Origin: Saccharum officinarum
Lineage: Eukaryota; Streptophyta; Magnoliopsida; Poales; Poaceae
Direction of reading: 5' to 3'
Assembly (NCBI GenBank): GCA_020631735.1
Contig: CM036215.1
Coordinates: forward strand, 16,208,346 to 16,272,345
DNA: 64,000 bases
Positions 57,790 through 64,000 of the stretch are shown in pieces (positions within the stretch are counted from its first letter, which is position 1; each line of letters begins with the position of its first letter). The position numbers were made by a program, and so were the translations under genes. Below the pieces are notes generated by a model. It did not search any database, was not told the origin of the DNA, and saw only the letters and a program-made list of their open reading frames with translations.

Positions 57790-60660
57790 TGTCACACCTA
57801 TTTTTAAGGATAAAAATAGGATGCATAAAAGACTCATGTGCGCCCCAGGAAACAGTCGCACACATAAGTTGACAAATTACAAAGTATCATCACAGTGCTT
57901 ATTACATAACGAATAAGTATTTAAGACATAGTCTTGAACGATAGGTAATAATAACTAATAGTAATTCTTCAGCGGAAACTCCACACAGGGACATGGTTGA
58001 CTGGTTGACACCAAGACTAGTACTCATTACGATAATCTTCCTCAATATCTTCATCTGTTATGGTGGAAATAGCAAGGGTGAGTCCATGTCGAACTCAACA
58101 AATATAACACAGGGTTCATGAGGCTCAAAAAGGCTAGACATTGTTTAACTGCGTTTAGCTTTTAATCATATATTAGCAATTGAGTAGCATCAAGATAAAC
58201 CGCTTCCCATTAAAGAACCAATGATCAATTGTAATAAGGATAATGAATAGCATTAACATGAGCAAATAATAATCAACAATAATTAAGCATGATATAACAG
58301 TTATGATCAACTATTCCATAAGAATCTCCAAGGCCGCTCGTATCCGTGAGCACGGCTAGTATACCAGTTTTTAACTCTGCGCAGAGGTGTACACTTTCAC
58401 TGTGAGTCATGATTTCCAAATGAGTGGGGAGATCAAGCCCAAACACCCGAGAACCATATAAAGCCACTCAAAAGTTCGTCTAACAAGTTAGGGCCATTAG
58501 ATTCACTCGGCAGACAGATGTAGAACCCCCCTTCCCTGTGGCACAACAACTGCAGCCTATACACACTAGGCCAGGGGCTCGCACTACACCCAACGCGACA
58601 AGCCTTTCTTACGCCATTTAAGGTAACCACTAACAAGCTAGAAAAGGTCTCTTGATCAACTAAAGCCAGAGCCATATAGCCCTCACAACTGTACTGTATA
58701 TCCCGGTTATCACTTACAGATAAGTCCTTATGGAGAGAAACCAGAGCATCAAGATAATACACATGCTCTAGCCCCCTTTTAACAGTAATAAAATCATCTT
58801 AATAGTTGATTGCTTAATCCATTAATCAAATTACAAGATCATTGTTCTTAGTTTAAGCACTAGCAGTAGCTACCCATCTGCATTCCCAAGGTTGACAAGG
58901 AATCAAGATAACAATCACTAAGTTATAATCTCTAAGGTTGTCAAGGTAAGCACATGCATATGTATGACAATTCAATGTATAGGTAACAAGGATAGTCCTG
59001 TATTATACTTGCCTTGATCAAAGCTTTCCAAGTGATACTACTGACTTGGCTCAAAGTAATACTCCGAATCGTCCAGATACTGCTCACCTTCTATACTCGA
59101 TCATCAATCAACAGCACACATGCATCCAATCAAACAAACACGAAGCAAACAAAGAGATACAATTAGAACAGTACACCAACAGTAGCAAAACAGTAATAAA
59201 AGTTTATAAAACTCTTCTACACGTTTCTACGATCACACAGACGCAAAGATCACCAAATTCGGAGTTAAAACGTGAAAGTTATGAATTTTCTAAGATTTCC
59301 TATAGATAAATAAATACTTAATTATAAACTCGAAAAATAAATTATCAAAACTAACTGTACAACTACACTAACATGTAGAGCTCGCAAATACGAACCTAAC
59401 GCAACTTGAACGGATCAAATCAGAGTTAAAATGAAGATTTTATGACCAAAACAATTCTAGTGGCAAAACTGTAATTATCTGAAAACGTATTTTTGACTTA
59501 ACCGGGAGAGAATACGCTTTCAAAACACGAAAACGTATTTCCAACTATACGCTATGGACGGCGGGTTAATTATTAACAAATCTAGGGGCTCTTTAAGAAG
59601 TTTACCCCGCGAAGGGGTATCTTCTAATCTCAGCCCTTGATCTCAAATTCAACGGTTCGTGTTCATCATCAAGTCTACAGTGGTCATCCGGTCACCCTCT
59701 TCATGTCCGGCCAGCGGCTTCCCCATGGCCGGCGGCTCCTCCATGGCCGGAGATGGTGGATCTCCCCACCGAGACCACCATTCGAGCCCACACTTGCACC
59801 AATCGAACGAGATGCTTCGCACGAACTCCCCCAAGCAACAAAAACTAGCTACAACTACCCGTATTCGACGCGCGGCAACAAGGAGACGGCGGCGCCATTA
59901 CTACACTACGATGAGCTTCAATTCCGCGATACAAAACACAAAAGCTCAAAATAAAAGCATTGGGAGGAAGAGGAGAAGATAACAAACTCACCCAAGCGAC
60001 GAAATCGACCACCAATCCACCCGAAGGCCTCACCCGCGCCCAACCAAAAACGTCAGCAATGCCCTAACCCTAGACCTTGATTTCCCGTGGCTTGCCTATC
60101 GTTTTAGTTGAAAAACAGAAAGAGTAGATACCCGGCTACCCTTTTATAAAGCCACCTCTCCTAGTTCGGTTAGAGAATCGGACATTGCAAATCGAATCGG
60201 TTGAAGATCGAGTCCCAACCGGTTACGGTGGAAGGTAGAAGAAACGGCTGACAGGCCGACCCCACCGGTCAGCGAAAGGAGGGAGGGAGAGGCGCTGCCG
60301 CTGGCTTGGGCTGGCTCAGCCGCGACGATGCTGAACGGCCCACGCGGGCAGGCGCGGAGAAGATGCAAGCCTCGGCCCGATGGCCCAAGGGAGAGGGAGA
60401 GAAGGCAGGTCGGCCCGGTTGCACAGGTAAGCTGTTTTATATTTTTTTTTCTTTCTTTCATTTATTCACTTCTATATATATTTTCCAAAACCAAATCAAT
60501 TAAAATAAAATAAATATAACCACACCACAAAATAAAATAAATGCAACAGCATGAATGCATCACCAAATAGTTTTTTTTAAAATTTTTAATTTGTCATTAA
60601 TTGTTATCTAAACTATTTGAAATTCATTATTCCTAAAGTTTAGAATTTTTGGGTATTACA
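57790..60660 (-). repeat. 5' LTR of Gypsy2
   Basis: 2871 bp, same order as the 3' LTR. TATA box on the minus strand at 60148-60142. The exon-like segment is at 59091-59002 and the conserved block at about 58760-58326. Confidence 0.9.
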
Positions 60661-61020
60661 ATCTTGCAACCAAGGCATATGTTTCTCTAAAGTTAAGACC
60701 TTCAACTTATGTGTAACTTTAAGCCACTAATATTGCTTTGTTCCTTACAACTATCCCATCTTGATCTTGCTTATTCCGAAAGACCAATTTGGTTCCAATC
60801 ACATTATGATCCTTAGGCCTCTCAACTAACTCCCATACTTGATTTCTCTTGAAGTTGTTTAGCTCTTCGTGCATGACATTTACCCAATCAACATCCTTCA
60901 AAGCTTCATCAATCTTCTTAGGTTCAATGGATGACACAAATAAGAAGTGTTCACAAAATGATACCAATCTTGATCTTGTTTTTACACCTCTTGAGATATC
61001 ACCAACTATAGAATCCAAAT
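60661..61020 (-). pseudogene. Copia reverse transcriptase N-terminal piece
   Basis: Minus strand encodes VMHEELNNFKRNQVWELVER, GTKLVFRNKQDQDG and, after a stop, GLNFRETYALVA, the N-terminal copia reverse transcriptase region. It joins directly to 31777 if the inserted Gypsy2 is removed. It contains in-frame stops. Confidence 0.8.
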
Positions 61021-62035
61021 GATGATCTCTTGCAACATTGGTTGGTTAGAGCATTTGCACTTGATTGGTTGCATTTGATTGACCATTTGGTTGAGATGAT
61101 GAACTAGCCACTTGTTGTTGATCTTGTATTTGAGATTATGTACTAGCTTGATTTTGATCATGAGAACCACTAGCTTGCACATTTGAGTTAGAGAGAACTT
61201 GATCTTTGTCATCTTCAACTTCAATCACTTTCTTAGGCCTTATGTCACCAACATCCATCTTCTTCATTGTATTGGCCAATTGAGTGCCTCTCACGTCATC
61301 TAGATTCATATCTTCCTCTTGTGAACCAATGGTTTTATCAAATTCCACATCATGAACCTCCTCAAGAGTACTACTAGCTAAATTCCAAACTCTATAAGCC
61401 TTGCTAGTAGTGGAGTAACCAAGCAAGAAACCTTCATCACATTTCTTCTCAAACTTGCTCAATCTTGTGCTTTTCTTTAATATGTAGCATTTACAACCAA
61501 ACACCCGAAAGTATGCAATGTTGGGCTTTCTTCCATGCAAGAGCTCATATGGCATCTTCTCCATGATGGGGTGACAATAGAGTCAGTTGCTATAGTAGCA
61601 AGCCATGTTGATTGCTTTGGCCCAAAATGAATGACTCACATTGTACTCACTCAACATTGATCTTGCCATGTCAATTAAAGTTCTATTCTTCCTCTTAACT
61701 AGGCCATTTGATTGAGGAGTGTACTTGGCCGAAAATTGATGCCTAATCCTAAACTCATCATACAAATCATTAAGTCTTGTGTTCTTGAACTCACTTTCAT
61801 TGTCACTTCTCACTTTCTTGATAGTGGTCTCAAACTCATTGTGAATTCTCTTGATGAATGTCTTCAAGGTTGCAAACACATCACTCTTATCAACAAGAAA
61901 GAACACCAATGTGTATCTAGTGAAATCATCCACAATCACAAATCTATATTTGTTTTCACCACTGCTAGTGTATGTGGTTGGTCCAAACAAGTTCATGTGC
62001 AACAACTCAAATGCTCTAGATGTACTCATCATGCT
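61021..62035 (-). pseudogene. Copia integrase and linker, truncated
   Basis: From 62030 downward the minus strand reads STSRAFELLHMNLFGP, YRFVIVDDFTRYTLVFF, KVRSDNESEFKNTR and SNGLVKRKNRTL, the copia integrase core, then LLHGRKPNIAYFRVFGCKCY and EGFLLGYSTTSKAYRVWN of the C-terminal part. The two catalytic Asp positions are present, but the Glu normally in the V-E-R-K-N-R motif is Lys here, and there are stops near 61575 and 61135. The zinc-binding N-terminus, protease, gag and 5' LTR are missing; homology stops at about 62035, next to an LTR-like start. The copy is dead. Confidence 0.85.
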
Positions 62036-63290
62036 TGTAACACCACAAAATACATTTTGTGTGTTAGAAAACATAAAGTGGCAAAGGGTTCAATGGGAGC
62101 TTTAATGAGTGGCATAAAAATAAAACTTTTATCTGTACCTCGGATCGATGAGTAGAGACTAGATGTGTAGGGTTCGTCGAACGCATTCCATTTCACTATT
62201 CATACACGTTGTTCGGAGTTCGAGTCATGAAGAGACAACTATCGCAGTGTTTAAGGAAAGAAACCAAGGAGGCAAATAGTAACCTGCCCGTTCTTTTCTC
62301 CCGTGTCTTTTCCCTGACCTCTTCCAATAAACCTAATGCTTCATGCCTTGTGCCGCCGCTGCCTCCACGAATGGGAGAAAAACAAGAGAAGACCGGATCG
62401 GAGGATGGAGAACGGAGGAGAGGGAGAGGGTTCGTGCTTGATCCTTGTTCGTGTGTATGCTTTCCTCGTCCAAAACCAGTGGATCATCTTCTTCTCTTTT
62501 CACTTTTCCCTCAATTCCATGCCTCTTATCGTTGTTCTTGATGCTGATGTCATGCGTGGAGTAGATCCAGTTGACGGAGGTGTTATGGTGGGGGAATCGC
62601 CGCAAGGATGAAGGGAATATGGAGGTCAATCGTTGAGGATCCATGTGGTACTTGCTGTTTGGGTAAGATCCCACTTTTACCTGCTGTTTTGATGTGAAAT
62701 CCATGCTAGGGTTTAGCGTTTCACGTCAATTAGTCGAAGGGGTTATGGTTCTAATCTCGTAATTAAGTTATGCTATTTATTTCAGATTGTGCAGTTGTTG
62801 TTTATGCACCGTTTAAGACTGTTTTTACATGCCCAAAAATTATAGAAAAATTATATTTCAGTAGTGGACTTGAATACCTTTCTTTTGGTATAGAGATCAC
62901 CTTTATAGCTGTTCTAGTTTGGGAGATGTAATCATTCTTTTGTGATGTAGTTGTGCTGTCAGACTTTTGGACAGTTTTAGATGTGTTCTGTTTTACGATG
63001 TCCTAAGTCCATAATCTCGCGATTTGATCCATATGAAAGTTGTTAACAGTTTCATAATCTTTGCATATTGTTAAAGATCATAAACTTTGGGTCCCTATAT
63101 CTTGAGGTATGTTTGTTTTAGTGGCCTGCTGTTGTTTTGTAATCAGAAAAGTTCAGTTGGTTTGTAGGCTTGTTTTGGTACCATAGATTTTTTTCAAACT
63201 CCTAAAGTTATAATATGAAAGTTGTAGATCATATTGTTTTGTATATTTGTTGACACTTCTTAGCATCACTCGCGTTAGGTTGTCATCCCC
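62036..63290 (+). repeat. LTR-like sequence abutting the truncated copia element
   Basis: Starts TGTAACACCACAAAATACA exactly where copia integrase homology ends, resembling the TGTAACACCC start of gypsy LTRs. About 62790-63240 contains a diverged copy of the spacer module (cccaaaaattatagaaaaat, gtggacttgaataccttt). No second LTR or repeat of the preceding five bases (atgct) with resumed copia sequence was found inside the window, so its extent is unknown. The open frames at 62209-62704 have no recognisable domain. Confidence 0.4.
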
Positions 63291-64000
63291 AACATGACAC
63301 CAAGAGTGTGGTTGTATTGTACTCATGCCACTTAACTATATAAAGATATTAAAGTATATATCCGCAAGCGCACAGATAAATACACCCGTTGCAGCATTTC
63401 ACCCAAGTTTGTCCTAGGTATCGTTATTTATATATAACCAAAGGAGAACAAACAGAGGGGCACATATTAATTAAAGGCTACTCTACACATGTGATATGAA
63501 TATTCGAAATCACTATCCTTTACTCTCAAACAGGAATCAATCAAATAAAAAGAGATAAAATATATGATAATCAGACCATTTAGATGATATTCCTTAGAGC
63601 AGTACTACTATGGCAAGTCATTGATCAGAATATAAAGTAAGAGAATAACTCCTAAGTAATCCGTTAACTATTAGTCATAATCTACATTGATTAGTGCAAT
63701 TATATCAGGCAATCATTGGCTAGGTTATCTCATATCCATAAACAAGGAACATCTCCATTACGAAGCTGAGAAACAGAGTAACAACTAAGTAATGAGACTG
63801 CGTTCTACTAAGTTCTACACTCGGGGAGTGGACTACAAAGGACTCAATAGGAATGTCACACCCGTGATCTACCACATGGCCCGGAGTATAGAGTGCATTT
63901 ACAGGTAAACAGTGTATAAGTACCACACTTACACAATGTTGACCACCCACCCATGACTCAATAAGGTGAGTGCTTTGCAAACATGTGTATAAACATAATG
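63291..64000. repeat. Dispersed repeat fragment related to 16246-17153
   Basis: Shares ccgcaagcgcacag and gtggactacaaagga boxes, in order, with the sequence at 16246-16620. It runs to the window edge. The family was not identified; a minus-strand frame at 63980-63720 has no recognisable domain. Confidence 0.45.

Larger units (their letters stand above)
31778..60660 (-). mobile_element. Gypsy2: Ty3/gypsy (Tekay/Del-like) element, gag deleted, nested in copia
   Basis: LTRs at 31778-34645 and 57790-60660 begin (plus strand) TGTCACACCTATTT and end GGGT(G/A)TTACA. The whole is flanked by ATCTT (31773-31777 and 60661-60665), inside the copia reverse transcriptase. The order on the minus strand is primer site (57786-57775), ORF0 (57600-56896), spacer (to about 56337), protease tail to integrase (56336-53746), then, after Gypsy1 is removed, the integrase C-terminus (35165-34691), purine tract and 3' LTR. 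Gag and the start of protease are deleted. LTR copies differ at more sites than those of Gypsy1, consistent with an older insertion. Confidence 0.9.

Overview
The window reads as intergenic DNA from a large, repeat-rich grass genome (Poaceae; a panicoid or andropogonoid grass is my inference from the repeat style). It is almost entirely transposable elements nested in each other. The only trace of a host locus in place is a broken PLATZ zinc-binding transcription factor gene. A second host-gene piece, two KH RNA-binding domains, was captured inside a retrotransposon LTR. I see no intact host gene, no tRNA or rRNA and no CRISPR.

Layout. 1-8.3 kb holds DNA-transposon debris: a CACTA-type repeat field, a complete non-autonomous CACTA element (933-1918, perfect 12-bp TIRs, GAT duplication), a hAT-like element (about 2724-4589) and three Stowaway-like MITEs. 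8.3-15.3 kb holds a roughly 110-bp tandem repeat, then the PLATZ pseudogene, split by a complete LTR retrotransposon (9482-14855, AGCGC duplication). That retrotransposon lacks pol but carries a decayed antisense gene with a recognisable intron. 15.3-17.15 kb is unassigned and dispersed-repeat sequence.

From 17.15 to 62.04 kb there is one nest. A minus-strand, 5'-truncated Ty1/copia element (LTR 17154-19143, pol pieces at 30.5-31.8 and 60.7-62.0 kb) was hit twice. The first hit is a non-autonomous element with 3819-bp LTRs (19447-29723, ATGTA duplication). The second is a Ty3/gypsy Tekay/Del-like element on the minus strand (Gypsy2, 31778-60660, ATCTT duplication). Gypsy2 was in turn hit by a plus-strand Tekay/Del-like element (Gypsy1, 35171-53740, GCTAC duplication). 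Each duplication matches on both sides, so the order of insertion can be read directly. Gypsy1 appears as LTR-internal-LTR(partial)-100 N-internal-LTR. I think this is most likely an unmerged contig overlap rather than a real tandem.

How the parts work together. Gypsy1, Gypsy2 and the 19.4-29.7 kb element look related. All prime from a Met-tRNA-like site followed by a shared leader motif. All share a conserved block of about 430 nt in the LTR, a short exon-like LTR segment ending in a GC-type splice-donor motif, and a noncoding spacer module. The two gypsy elements also share an extra open reading frame between the 5' LTR and gag (called ORF0 here). Gypsy2 has lost gag but keeps ORF0 and most of pol. 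The 19.4 kb element has lost all coding and probably depends on relatives. ORF0, the LTR modules and the LTR-borne KH fragment are the best candidates for something little described.

Limits: all comparisons were made by eye within the window. Family names rest on motif recognition, and no database search was possible.
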